A DNA stretch of 31,843 nt from assembly GCA_002316015.1 (NCBI GenBank), contig DCCS01000012.1, forward strand, positions 1-31,843. Direction: 5' to 3'. The notes below the pieces were generated by a model. That model saw only the letters and a program-made list of their open reading frames with translations. It was not told the origin of the DNA and ran no database searches. Below are positions 16,289-25,146 of the stretch, one piece after another. Position numbers and translations under genes: made by a program. Position 1 is the first letter of the stretch. Each line of letters opens with the position of its first letter. The stretch comes from Prevotellaceae bacterium UBA1075 (GTDB taxonomy: Bacteria > Bacteroidota > Bacteroidia > Bacteroidales > Bacteroidaceae).

Positions 16289-16348
16289 GTGAAGTGCCCC
16301 TGGGCAGACATGGACTCACAAACCCCATGCTGCCCGGGGGCACTTCAC
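16289..16348. terminator. Long bidirectional terminator between manA and the acid phosphatase gene
   Basis: Arms 16289-16307 and 16330-16348 form a 19-bp stem with one G-T wobble (GTGAAGTGCCCC with GGGGGCACTTCAC at its base), extended by an inner CATGG/CCATG pairing. It is flanked by AAAAACA on the left and GTTTTGT on the right, so it can stop both convergent transcripts. Confidence 0.85.
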
Positions 16349-16457
16349 GTTTTGTCCGCCACACCACAGGACTGTCCTTGCACACCGCCATGCCAACCCA
16401 TCCCCCAAAAGGGAGAAAGGTTTCTCACACACGGGAAGGACTGTCCCGGCGAGGACA

Positions 16458-17189
16458 TCACCGGGCCTTGCCGTTCCTGGAAAACTCACGGCGCGCCTTG
16501 TCAAACATCTTCTGGAATGACTCGTCGGCCCACAGGCGCGCGAAAGTCACGCTGCCCATCACGCGTCCCATGTCCACATCGCTCTGGTAGTGAAACCCCA
16601 CGATGACACGGCTCTGCCCCAACTCATAGGCCACCTTCATTATCTGCTCGGTGTGGGCAGGGTCGATGGCTGTGAGGGTAAGCCCCACCAGCCACGACAC
16701 ATGGGTGTGCCCCGAGGGATAACTGGTAAAGTCCGTCTTGCTCTCGTATTGCGGCACGCTGGTGGGCTCCTGGAACTGCTGATAGGGACGCACACGGTGG
16801 AAGTACTTCTTTGCACTGGCACCGGCCTGCTGCTCGGTGAGGTGCAGGCGTGATATCAGCCGGAAGAGTTCGGGGTAGGTGTCGGGGGTCATGTCGCGCC
16901 CCATCACCGCCCCAAAACGCTCCAGGAAGTACTTTGCACAAAGGTCGGCATCGGCAATGGCCTGCCTGCCCCGCTCGGTCCCGCGAACCGACTTGCCCCA
17001 CTGATACTGTGTCCAGTCGTCAAAGAAGCGCGCGTCGGTAAGCGAGGGAGGCGCGGGAATGACATTCTCCATACGGGGAGCCTGGTCGGTAGTGTAGAAC
17101 GGGGCGAACTTCTCCTCGGTAACGCTCTTTTGTGCCCATGCGCCCACAGAGCACAGCACGGCTGCCGCCATCAACGCTTTTCTCTTCAT
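16458..17189 (-). CDS. Class A non-specific acid phosphatase (PAP2 superfamily, PhoN-like)
   Basis: A 243-aa exported phosphatase, probably periplasmic, releasing phosphate from organic phosphomonoesters. The start ATG 17187-17189 gives a clean signal peptide (MKRKALMAAAVLCSVGAWAQ); longer upstream frames do not look like protein. The full signature of the superfamily is present: K127-x6-R134-P135, PSGH at 158-161 (H161 catalytic), and S193-R194-x5-H200-x3-D204. MRPYQQ-like and FTSYPSGHTH contexts match the class A enzymes, and the length is typical. It lies 197 nt after the GH3 gene on the same strand with a large inverted repeat between them, so co-transcription is doubtful. Confidence 0.92.
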   Translation of the reverse strand: MKRKALMAAAVLCSVGAWAQKSVTEEKFAPFYTTDQAPRMENVIPAPPSLTDARFFDDWTQYQWGKSVRGTERGRQAIADADLCAKYFLERFGAVMGRDMTPDTYPELFRLISRLHLTEQQAGASAKKYFHRVRPYQQFQEPTSVPQYESKTDFTSYPSGHTHVSWLVGLTLTAIDPAHTEQIMKVAYELGQSRVIVGFHYQSDVDMGRVMGSVTFARLWADESFQKMFDKARREFSRNGKAR

Positions 17190-17323
17190 CTTTTTCAGTT
17201 TGTTGGTTAGTTGTTCTGATAGCAGGAAAGCACAGGCAGACACATTCCACCCGGCCTCTCCCTGTGCGAATTTGCTCTTTTGCCCTCTGTCTGGCAGGCA
17301 ACGACACCCTGTTCCCCAGGCAC

Positions 17324-17383
17324 GCCCGCCACATCCCGGCTGCCCCACACAGCGGATGTGGGACACGCCAGGATGTGGCGGGC
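17324..17383. repeat. 60-bp cruciform-like inverted repeat after the GH3 gene
   Basis: Arms GCCCGCCACATCC (17324-17336) and GGATGTGGCGGGC (17371-17383) are perfectly complementary over 13 bp. A second small stem lies inside (CCCACA/TGTGGG). It begins only 3 nt after the GH3 stop codon (minus strand), so it may act as a transcription terminator or mRNA 3'-end stabiliser. No U-run follows it. Confidence 0.75.
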
Positions 17384-17386
17384 CAC

Positions 17387-19642
17387 TCACTTGAGGTCGA
17401 AGGACGTTCTGAGGCGCAGGTTGTCGGAAGCATTGCCCACCAGCGCCTCGAACTTTCCGGGCTCGGCCTTCCAGGACGAGGTGGCCTCGTCATAGTAACT
17501 GAGTGCCTGGCTGTCGATGGTTATGGTCACGTCACGACTCTCGCCGGGCTTGAGGCTCACCTTCTGGAATCCCTTGAGTTCCTTGTAGGGACGATCCACA
17601 CTGGCCTTTATGTCGCGGATGTAGAGCTGCACCGTCTCGCTGCCCGCACGCCTGCCCGTGTTGTGCACGCGTACTGTGAAGGCGATGGTGTCGCCGGCGG
17701 ACATCTCCTTACGGCTGGCACGCAGGCCGGTGAGGGCGAATGTGGTGTAACTCAAGCCATGCCCGAAGGCAAAGAGCGGATGCGTGTTCTCCTTGTCGGC
17801 CCAGCGGTAACCCACATAGATGCCTTCCTTGTACTCCTCGTCGATGATGTTCCCGCTGACCTTGGCACCGCCTTCCTTGCGCCATGTGCCTGGATATGTG
17901 TCCAGCGCATGCGCGCCCACCTCGTCAAGCGAGGACACCCAGGTGTAGGGCAACTTGCCGCTGGGGCTTGTGTCGCCCACGAGCACCGAGGCCAGGGCGG
18001 TGCCTGCCTCTGACCCGATGAACCATCCCTGCACGATGGCGGGCACCCGTGCATGCCAGGGCATGGCCACAGGATTGCCCGAGATGTTGACATACACCAG
18101 GTTCTTGTTGGCCTTGGCCAGTGCCTCGATGAGCTGGTCCTGCCCGTAGGGAAGCCCGTAGGACTTGCGGTCATGTCCCTCACAGTCCTGGAAGTCGCTC
18201 TTGTTGAGTCCGCCGAACATCACCACATAGTCGGCCTCCCTGGCCTTGGCCACCGCCTCGGCTATCAGTTCGTCGGGCGTGCGCTTGTCAGCGAGATCCT
18301 GCCCGGTGGTCACTCCATTGTAACTTCCCGTCACGTCACCCACATATCCACGCGCGAAATCCACCTGGATGTTCTGCCTTGCAAGGCGGCTTCTCAACCC
18401 CTGCAGGGGCGATATCTCATGCTGCACCTTGAGCGACGAGCTGCCTCCGCCCACGGTCATCATCTTGATGGCGTTCTCGCCCACCACCAGTACGCGACGG
18501 GCGACGGCAATGTCGATGGGCAACACACCGCCCTTGTTCTGCAAGAGCACAATGCCCTCCTGGGCAATGCGCCGCGCTGCCTCGTAATGTGCCTCGGAGC
18601 AGAGGAAGCCGTGCGGGCGGCGGGGATTCATGGTGGTGCGGTAGAACAGGCGCAGGACACGGCGCACCTTGTCGTCCAGTTCCCCCGTTCCGTACTTGCC
18701 CTGCTGGATTCCCTTTATATAAGGAAGGGCCAGGAAGTAGTTGTCATAGGCATTGCTGGCTCCCATGGTAAGGCCGTTTGTCCATGAGCCGAACTCCATG
18801 TCGAGCCCGTTCTTCACGGCCTGGTCGGTATCGTGTGTGCCTCCCCAGTCGCTTACCACCACGCCGTCAAACTGCCAGTCGTGCTTCAGTATCCGGTTGA
18901 GTGTCCACTGGTTGTGGCAGTTGTGCTCGTTACGGTACAGGTTGTAGGCTCCCATGATGGCCCACGCCTTGCCCTGCCGGATGGCGGCCTTGAAGGCTGG
19001 CAAGTATATCTCGTGCAGCGCGCGGTCGCTCACGATGACATTCACCTGGTGGCGGTACTCCTCGTCATTATTGAGGCAGTAGTGCTTGACACAGGCCGAA
19101 ACGCCCCGCGACTGCAGTCCCTGTATGTAGGGGACTACCATGGTGGAGGCCAGGAAGGGGTCTTCGCCCATGTACTCGAAGTTCCGCCCGTTGAGCGGAG
19201 TGCGGAAGATATTCACTCCAGGGCCCAGTATCATATCCTTGCCCCGGTAGAGTGCCTCCTCGCCCAGAGCCTCGCCATAGGCTCGCGCCATGTGGGGATT
19301 CCAAGTAGCGGCCAGACAGGTGAGCGCGGGAAAGGCCACACAGGAGTCATTGGTCTGCCCTGCCTGCTCCCACTCGTCCCAAAGCACATCGGGACGCACG
19401 CCATGAGGGCCGTCGTCTGTCCAGAAGTCGGGAAAGCCAAGACGCGGCACACCGGCCGATGAGAACTTGCTCTGGGCGTGAATCACACGGATTTTCTCTT
19501 GCAAGGTCATGCGCGAGAGAGCGTCCTCGACACGCTCCTCCACAGACCTGCTGCTGTCGAGATACACTGGCACACTCTGCTGTGCCTGCGACATGACGGT
19601 GGCTGCCAGTGACAACACACCACACAGGACTACCCTTTTCAT
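17387..19642 (-). CDS. Secreted GH3 beta-glycosidase (BglX-like)
   Basis: A 751-aa exported family 3 glycoside hydrolase, most likely a beta-glucosidase or beta-xylosidase acting in the periplasm. Signal peptide residues 1-21 end in SQAQ. The N-terminal TIM barrel carries TDDGPHGVR (76-83), the KH pair 186-187, GAYNLYRNEH and the nucleophile D265 in VVVSDWGG. The alpha/beta sandwich domain follows (VLVVGENAIKMMTVGGGSS; VNISGNPVAMPW). A C-terminal fibronectin III-like domain closes the protein (FAFGHGLSYTTFAL, VHNTGRRAGSETVQLYI, ELKGFQKV.LKPGES). All three domains of the complete family are present. Exact sugar specificity cannot be read from the sequence. It follows comM by 87 nt on the same strand. 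Confidence 0.93.
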   Translation of the reverse strand: MKRVVLCGVLSLAATVMSQAQQSVPVYLDSSRSVEERVEDALSRMTLQEKIRVIHAQSKFSSAGVPRLGFPDFWTDDGPHGVRPDVLWDEWEQAGQTNDSCVAFPALTCLAATWNPHMARAYGEALGEEALYRGKDMILGPGVNIFRTPLNGRNFEYMGEDPFLASTMVVPYIQGLQSRGVSACVKHYCLNNDEEYRHQVNVIVSDRALHEIYLPAFKAAIRQGKAWAIMGAYNLYRNEHNCHNQWTLNRILKHDWQFDGVVVSDWGGTHDTDQAVKNGLDMEFGSWTNGLTMGASNAYDNYFLALPYIKGIQQGKYGTGELDDKVRRVLRLFYRTTMNPRRPHGFLCSEAHYEAARRIAQEGIVLLQNKGGVLPIDIAVARRVLVVGENAIKMMTVGGGSSSLKVQHEISPLQGLRSRLARQNIQVDFARGYVGDVTGSYNGVTTGQDLADKRTPDELIAEAVAKAREADYVVMFGGLNKSDFQDCEGHDRKSYGLPYGQDQLIEALAKANKNLVYVNISGNPVAMPWHARVPAIVQGWFIGSEAGTALASVLVGDTSPSGKLPYTWVSSLDEVGAHALDTYPGTWRKEGGAKVSGNIIDEEYKEGIYVGYRWADKENTHPLFAFGHGLSYTTFALTGLRASRKEMSAGDTIAFTVRVHNTGRRAGSETVQLYIRDIKASVDRPYKELKGFQKVSLKPGESRDVTITIDSQALSYYDEATSSWKAEPGKFEALVGNASDNLRLRTSFDLK

Positions 19643-19729
19643 ATTGTCGTTTTATGTTGATTGTCGTTGTTTTCTGTTGGGCTGGCGGCCACCGGCGACT
19701 CCTGCTTTGGCGAAGACGCACACTGGTGG

Positions 19730-21268
19730 TCATTCCCCCCAGTTGCCACGGTCAAGATTGCGGTAGCCTATCGCCTCGGCCAGATGCTCGGGCTGGATGG
19801 TCTCACATCCGGCCAGGTCGGCTATGGTACGGCTTACCCTGAGAATGCGGTCGTAGGCACGGGCCGAGAGTTGCAGTCGGTTCATGGCTTCGCGCAAGAG
19901 TGCCATGCCAGCCTCGTCGGGCTGGGCATACCGGTGCATCAGACGGCTGTTCATCTGGGCATTGCAGTGAATGCCCGGTTCCTGGGCAAACCGCTCCTCC
20001 TGTATCTTGCGTGCACGTATCACGCGCTCGCGTATCACGGCACTGGTCTCACCAGGCGCCGTGCGGCTCATCTCCTCGAAGGAGAGGGGTGTAATCTCTA
20101 TCTGCAGGTCTATCCTGTCCAGCAAGGGGCCAGATATCTTGTTGAGATAACGCACTATCTGACCAGGGGTGCAACAGCATGTCTTGCGGGGATGGTTGTA
20201 ATAGCCGCACGGACAGGGATTCATCGAGGCCACAAACATGAACGAGCACGGGAAGGTGACGCTGTACTTGGCGCGTGACACGTTGATGACTCTATCCTCG
20301 AGCGGCTGGCGCAGCACCTCCAGCACGGAACGCTGGAACTCTGGCAACTCGTCACAGAAGAGTATTCCGTTGTGAGCCAGTGATATCTCTCCCGGCTGGG
20401 GGTTGACCCCCCCGCCCACCAAAGCCACCTGCGAGATGGTGTGGTGGGGAGCACGGAACGGACGCTGTGCCATGAGCGAGCATCCGGCCGGCAAGGTTCC
20501 CGCCACGGAATGTACCTGTGTGGTCTCGAGGCTCTCCTGCAGGCTGAGCGGCGGCAGGATGCTGGGCATACGCTTTGCCAGCATGCTCTTGCCACTTCCA
20601 GGAGGCCCTATCATTATTATATTGTGGCCGCCCGCTGCAGCCACCTCCATGGCACGCTTGACATGCTCCTGCCCCTTGACATCGGCAAAGTCATAGTCAA
20701 ACTCACCCTGGCGGGCATAGAACTCTCCCCGTGTGTCGAGAACCGTGGGCTCGAGGAGCGCGGTGCCGTTGAGGTGGTTGACCACCTGGGTGATGTGCCT
20801 TGCGCCATAGACCTTTATCCTGTTGACCACAGCGGCCTCACGTATATTGCCTTCGGGCACAAAGAGACCCTCGAACCCCATCTCACGTGCCTTTATGGCC
20901 ACGGGCAAGGCACCGCGTATGGGCACCAGGGAGCCGTCCAGACTCAGTTCGCCCACCATCATGTACTTTCCCAACTGGCTGGTGTTCACCTTGTCCTCGG
21001 TGGCCAGGATGCCTATGGCCATGGGCAAGTCATAGCCAGACCCCTCCTTGCGGATGTCCGCCGGAGAGAGGTTGATGGTTATCTGCCGTGTGGGAAATGT
21101 GTAACCGCTGTTCTCTATGGCTGCCAGTATGCGCTCATGACTTTCCTTTACCGCATTGTCGGGCAAGCCCACGAGGACAAACCTCACGCCCCGTGTGGCA
21201 TTCACCTCGATAGTGACCGCCGTGGCCTGAAGCCCCTGCATGCTGGCCCCGGACACCTTTACAAGCAT
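19730..21268 (-). CDS. comM: YifB/ComM family Mg-chelatase-like AAA+ ATPase
   Basis: A 512-aa cytosolic AAA+ protein. In transformable bacteria ComM is a hexameric helicase that aids branch migration during DNA uptake; here the role is assumed from the family. An N-terminal Lon-protease-like domain (VEVNATRG-type strand, FVLVGLPDNAVKESHERI) is followed by Walker A GPPGSGKS (221-228), Walker B-like GILFCDELPEF, an arginine-rich sensor region (LLDRIDLQIE) and a Cys cluster (CPCGYY...CCCTPGQI). Length is typical. Its ATG (21266-21268) overlaps the 3' end of the thioredoxin-fold lipoprotein gene by 10 nt, so translation is likely coupled. The symbol is by family resemblance. Confidence 0.9.
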   Translation of the reverse strand: MLVKVSGASMQGLQATAVTIEVNATRGVRFVLVGLPDNAVKESHERILAAIENSGYTFPTRQITINLSPADIRKEGSGYDLPMAIGILATEDKVNTSQLGKYMMVGELSLDGSLVPIRGALPVAIKAREMGFEGLFVPEGNIREAAVVNRIKVYGARHITQVVNHLNGTALLEPTVLDTRGEFYARQGEFDYDFADVKGQEHVKRAMEVAAAGGHNIIMIGPPGSGKSMLAKRMPSILPPLSLQESLETTQVHSVAGTLPAGCSLMAQRPFRAPHHTISQVALVGGGVNPQPGEISLAHNGILFCDELPEFQRSVLEVLRQPLEDRVINVSRAKYSVTFPCSFMFVASMNPCPCGYYNHPRKTCCCTPGQIVRYLNKISGPLLDRIDLQIEITPLSFEEMSRTAPGETSAVIRERVIRARKIQEERFAQEPGIHCNAQMNSRLMHRYAQPDEAGMALLREAMNRLQLSARAYDRILRVSRTIADLAGCETIQPEHLAEAIGYRNLDRGNWGE

Positions 21269-22293
21269 AACGACTTGGCTTTTGGCTCAATGTCGCGAGT
21301 CCAGTCGGACCCGGACGCCATGATGTGGTGGGTGGTATCGACAAGTACGAAATAGGGAAGGTTACGGATATTCCACCAGGAAACAAGGTCGCCCGAAAAT
21401 GCCTTGTAGTCACAATAGGAGGGGAAATCCACGCTGTCGCGCCTCTCAAGGTCACGCAGGTAAGCGGCATCTGTGTCCAGCGAATAACTGACGATGTTCA
21501 GCGTGCGACCCTTCCCCTGCATTTCCCTCCTAAGTCGCCTTGACCTGTAGAGCGCGCTCTGGGACCCGCTCTTCCAGCCGGCCCAGAAGACCATGAGCAG
21601 ATATTTTCCCCGATAGTCGCGGCTGCGTACGGTGTCGCGGCGGGCTCCGCCGGCCGTCCGTCCCGCATGCACGGCCAGGCTGAAATCCGGCAACACAGAC
21701 CCGGGAGAGAGCATGCCATGCGCCCGCACGGCATGAGAGAGCCTGAGCAAATCCATATCCTCGGGGCAGGCACGGCACAGGCTGTCATATATCTCCCGCA
21801 CTTCCTTGCCAGGTGAACTGCCCGAGAGCAGATAATATTGCGCAAACAGATACCGGCTGACGGCCAGTGTGGGATGCGCCAGGACATACTGGCGCACCAG
21901 GGCAAGCTGCTCCTTGTGTGCCTTTCCTTCTGCCTCCCGTCTGAATTTGGTGTAGATTTCGTTGTCCTCGGTGCCTGTCACCTCCACGGCGTTGAGGTGC
22001 TGTGCGTCTCCCTTAATCTCAATGTCATCACCCGGAGAGACGAACAGCGCCAACTGGGAATAATTGGGGTACAGTATTTGCATGATGGCGGGAGCCTCCA
22101 GACTGGCCATGTAGGAAAACTCACCATCCTGTATGCGCAAGGTGTCGAGGGTGGCTGTGCCCCCCTGCGTGCTGTATATAAAGAACTCACCCTGCTCCAG
22201 GTGAGCAAACCGTCCACGGATTTTCACTTGTCCGGGATGGCCGCTGCAACAGAGCAGGGTGAGGAGTGAAACTATATAAAATAGTTGCTTCAA
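21259..22293 (-). CDS. DUF4369-type lipoprotein with cysteine-less thioredoxin fold
   Basis: A 344-aa probable lipoprotein. Residues 1-16 are hydrophobic and end in LLCC, a plausible lipobox. Residues 24-110 match the DUF4369 domain (VKIRGRFAHLEQGEFFIYS, DTLRI.DGEFSY, FVSPGDDIEIKGD). A helical region follows. From about 200 to the end is a thioredoxin/TlpA-like fold (LPDFSL, YLLMVFWAGW, RNLPYFVLVD with the cis-proline). At the place of the CxxC active site it reads WAGWKSGS, so both catalytic cysteines are missing and redox activity is unlikely. The start appears to be TTG (22291-22293), one base after the stop of the OmpA/TPR gene. No ATG is available before the lipobox. It overlaps comM by 10 nt. 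Confidence 0.82.
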   Translation of the reverse strand: MKQLFYIVSLLTLLCCSGHPGQVKIRGRFAHLEQGEFFIYSTQGGTATLDTLRIQDGEFSYMASLEAPAIMQILYPNYSQLALFVSPGDDIEIKGDAQHLNAVEVTGTEDNEIYTKFRREAEGKAHKEQLALVRQYVLAHPTLAVSRYLFAQYYLLSGSSPGKEVREIYDSLCRACPEDMDLLRLSHAVRAHGMLSPGSVLPDFSLAVHAGRTAGGARRDTVRSRDYRGKYLLMVFWAGWKSGSQSALYRSRRLRREMQGKGRTLNIVSYSLDTDAAYLRDLERRDSVDFPSYCDYKAFSGDLVSWWNIRNLPYFVLVDTTHHIMASGSDWTRDIEPKAKSLCL

Positions 22294-22294
22294 C

Positions 22295-23986
22295 TTATTT
22301 CACAATATTCTTGATTACGCTTGCGTACTTGGCAAACTCCAGGTCGTTGGCGGCACGTGTGGCCAGAGTGGCATCCTGCTGGACAGCCCTCTGGAGGCTG
22401 CTTGCCAACGTGCTCGCGTCATCAGTGCGTGCCGCAAGCACAGCCTGCAGATAACTGGTGATGGCATCGGCGTTCTTGATATTGGCCAGTGTGCTCTTTG
22501 CGCTCGTGTAGTCCTTGGCCAGGATCTGTGCAAGGGCGGCGCTGTTGGTGTTCACACCTGCCAGGTCAGAGGCAGCCTGTGTGTAGTTGCCCTTGGCGAT
22601 GTTGAGGTTGCCCATCACCTCCTTGAAGGTGTTGGACCCGCTTCCCTGTGCCAGATAAGTCTCGGCCTTGGCCACGTCACCGCCCTTGAGTGCCATCAGA
22701 GCCAGGTTGGTGTTCACCTCGCTTGCGTTCTTGCTCACCTGGGCGGCCTGCTTGAGGTAGTTCTGAGCCGCAGCCATGTCACCCTTGCTTATGGCCTGCT
22801 GTGCCATATTGTTGAGGGCGCGGTAGTCGCTGGGATACTGCTTGGCAATGGCCTCGTTCCACTTCTGTCGTGTAGCGTCGTCCTTCACCAGCTTGTTGGC
22901 GCCGTATATCATCTCCTCCACGCTCAGCTTGCTGGGGTCTGCCGCAAACTGCTCCACAATCTGCGCGTCGCTGCGTCCGATGATCTCATAGTTCACAATC
23001 AGGCGCGCGCGGCGCAACTCGGGCAGGATGCTGTGCTTGATGTCGGTATATACCTCGCTCATGTTGCTTATCTGGCGCTCGCGCTCCTCGGGATCCTTGT
23101 ACATGGAAAGCACACGCAGGATAACGTCCTTGTCCTGCAGGTTGCTCTTGCCCACCAGTTCCTTGAAGCCTTCCCAGTCCTCGGCGGTGAACTTGGTGTC
23201 AATGTCGGCATCCATCTTAATCTTCTTCAGTTCCTTCTTCAGGTAGCCGCTGCTCACGTTCTGACGCTTCTCGGCCAGTTTCTCGTTGAAGCTGTACTTG
23301 CCGTCGGGGCTTGCATACGCGCTTACCTCGATGTTGGTCAGGGCACGTGTCTCGCTGTTGTCATTGATTTCCCTCAGAATTTTGCCCAGGTCTTTCACGC
23401 TCACGCTCTTCAGCTCGCTGGCACGCAGGACAGCCTGGTTGATGAGGAACTTGATGTTGGCTTCCTGCTTCTCGGCTATGATGCGCTGGTAGGCATCGGG
23501 GGCAGTGGCGGCGGTGATGTCGCACCGGCTCAACAGCTGGCTTGTCGCCACCACGCCATAACCGATTTTCACTTCGGGAATCTTCACGGTCTTCTTGCCC
23601 TTCTTCGCGTCAAAGCGCGCATAGAGGTCGCTCTTTATCATGGGGTCAACATATGCGAAGTTGGCCTTCATGGTGTAGGTGCCGCCCACCTTGTACTGGA
23701 TGGTGGTGCCGTTGCCCTCTACCTTCTCGCCCTGGAATGTGGCGCTCTGGCCTACAGCCTCGCCACCTTCGTACTTCAGAACGGGAGTCACTGTCACCTG
23801 TGCCTTCTTCTTCATGTACTTGGTGGGGAATGTTCCGTTGATAGTCACGGGAACTTGACCCCCGACTGCCTCCAATGGAGTGGGAGTAACATTAAAGTTG
23901 TCAGCGCCCAGTTTACCGAGCTTGCTGCATGAAGACAGCATCAGCATGGAGGCCGATGCCATCAGAAGAACTTGTTTTGTTTGCAT
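22295..23986 (-). CDS. OmpA-like/TPR lipoprotein
   Basis: A 563-aa outer-membrane-type lipoprotein: signal peptide ending in LSSC with lipidated C20. The N-terminal part (about 30-190) has beta-rich repeats (VPVTINGTFPTKYM, VTVTPVLKYEGG, GTYTMKANFAYVDP). The middle (about 195-330) resembles a split OmpA-C peptidoglycan-binding domain (IEVSAYASPDGKYSFNEKLA, EKRQNVSSGYL). The C-terminal third holds tetratricopeptide-like helices (YPSDYRALNNMAQQAISKGD, AAQNYLKQAAQ, ALMALKGGDVAKAETYL). I know this layout from Bacteroidales, where such proteins are envelope-structure components. It is first of the three-gene unit with the DUF4369 lipoprotein (1-nt gap) and comM. On the minus strand a TAACTTCG (24040-24033), one base off the -7 consensus, may be its promoter. 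Confidence 0.83.
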   Translation of the reverse strand: MQTKQVLLMASASMLMLSSCSKLGKLGADNFNVTPTPLEAVGGQVPVTINGTFPTKYMKKKAQVTVTPVLKYEGGEAVGQSATFQGEKVEGNGTTIQYKVGGTYTMKANFAYVDPMIKSDLYARFDAKKGKKTVKIPEVKIGYGVVATSQLLSRCDITAATAPDAYQRIIAEKQEANIKFLINQAVLRASELKSVSVKDLGKILREINDNSETRALTNIEVSAYASPDGKYSFNEKLAEKRQNVSSGYLKKELKKIKMDADIDTKFTAEDWEGFKELVGKSNLQDKDVILRVLSMYKDPEERERQISNMSEVYTDIKHSILPELRRARLIVNYEIIGRSDAQIVEQFAADPSKLSVEEMIYGANKLVKDDATRQKWNEAIAKQYPSDYRALNNMAQQAISKGDMAAAQNYLKQAAQVSKNASEVNTNLALMALKGGDVAKAETYLAQGSGSNTFKEVMGNLNIAKGNYTQAASDLAGVNTNSAALAQILAKDYTSAKSTLANIKNADAITSYLQAVLAARTDDASTLASSLQRAVQQDATLATRAANDLEFAKYASVIKNIVK

Positions 23987-24093
23987 GACTTTATAAAATT
24001 CTATTGCTTCTCTCTAATGTCCAATTCGGGCGCGAAGTTACTACAATTTTGCGAGGTGGACATTCTCACCTCCCTATTTTTGTGGTTTTTGTG

Positions 24094-25065
24094 CTATTCT
24101 TTGCCTTTCATACTTGATTTTCGCTCCTCATAGAGTATGTTTCTTGGGTGATGCTCCAATATCTCCTGGCGAAGGTGGGATTTGTCTATATGCATGTATA
24201 TTTCCGTGGTGGAGATGTCCTCGTGCCCCAACATCATCTGTATGGCACGAAGGTTTGCGCCTCCCTCGAGCAGATGTGTGGCAAAACTGTGGCGGAAGGT
24301 GTGGGGGCTAATGCTCTTCCGTATGCCCGCCTTCTGGGCATATGCCTTTATATACACAAACAGGCTTATGCGGCTCAGGCGGCGCCCACGGGTGAGAGAG
24401 ACAAACACATAGTCCTCGTCAGTGGGACTTACCTTATGTCCCATCCTGGTGGCCAGCCACTCACGCAACCTCTCCACAGCCTTGTCCGCGATGGGCACAA
24501 GCCTCTCCTTGCCTCCCTTCCCGCTGACGCGCAGGTAACCTTCCTCCAGGTACAATTGGCTGATGCGCAGACTGCAGAGTTCGCTGATGCGCAGTCCGCA
24601 GCCGTACAGCACCTCGATGATGGCCCTGTCCCTTATTCCCTCAGGCTTGCCAAGGTCTATCACGCTTGTGATGCGGTCTATCTCCTCCACGCTGAGCACT
24701 TCGGGAAGGTGCTTCCCTATGCGCGGACTCTCAAGCAACTCGGTGGGGTCTGACTCCACTTCCCGCTCCAGTGCGAGGAAGTGATAGAACGAGCGCACTC
24801 CACTCAACACGCGCGCCACACTGCGCGCCTGTATCCCGTCCTCGCGCAACTCACCCGCAAACTGGTCAAGCTGCTCCACCGTCACACGCCGGAAGTCAAT
24901 GCCCTCGTCAGCATAATACGCCATCAGCCTGTTCAAGTCCCTGCGATAAGCGTCCAGGGTGTTCTTGGAGTAAGAGCGCTCCAGGCGCAGATATTGTATG
25001 TACTTTCTCAGGATGGGCTCCTCCACCACACCCTTCACACAACCTCTTTTGTACGTCTGTGCCAT
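24094..25065 (-). CDS. xerD: Tyrosine recombinase XerD
   Basis: A 323-aa site-specific recombinase that, with XerC, resolves chromosome dimers at dif. The SAM-like N-terminal domain is present (YIQYLRLERSYSKNTLDAYRR split as YIQYLRLERS, YSKNTLDAYRR). All catalytic residues of the tyrosine recombinases are visible: R159 in CGLRISEL, a lysine in the GKGGKER hairpin (K183 or K186), H255-x-x-R258 in HTFRHS, H281 in LGHEDISTTEIY, and nucleophile Y290. The last helix is complete. It lacks nearby attachment sites or cargo, and lies divergent from aroQ as is usual in Bacteroidales. It is therefore the housekeeping enzyme rather than a phage integrase. Confidence 0.92.
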   Translation of the reverse strand: MAQTYKRGCVKGVVEEPILRKYIQYLRLERSYSKNTLDAYRRDLNRLMAYYADEGIDFRRVTVEQLDQFAGELREDGIQARSVARVLSGVRSFYHFLALEREVESDPTELLESPRIGKHLPEVLSVEEIDRITSVIDLGKPEGIRDRAIIEVLYGCGLRISELCSLRISQLYLEEGYLRVSGKGGKERLVPIADKAVERLREWLATRMGHKVSPTDEDYVFVSLTRGRRLSRISLFVYIKAYAQKAGIRKSISPHTFRHSFATHLLEGGANLRAIQMMLGHEDISTTEIYMHIDKSHLRQEILEHHPRNILYEERKSSMKGKE

Positions 25066-25087
25066 ACTGACTAATAAAAACTTCCAC

Positions 25088-25122
25088 TTTGTTTATCCAC
25101 TCGCATATTTTCGTTAACTTTG
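25088..25122 (+). promoter_or_regulatory. Probable aroQ promoter
   Basis: TAACTTTG at 25115-25122 matches TAnnTTTG exactly. A TTTG at 25088-25091 lies 23 nt upstream, slightly far for the -33 box. Transcription would start near 25129, giving a leader of about 18 nt before the ATG at 25147. Confidence 0.6.
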
Positions 25123-25146
25123 CCTTAACAAAATTATGCTGAATTT

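Noticed and set aside
24094..25065. XerD-like recombinase as a sign of a mobile element
   Set aside because: It has no attachment repeats or cargo, matches the housekeeping XerD pattern and sits in its usual place next to aroQ.
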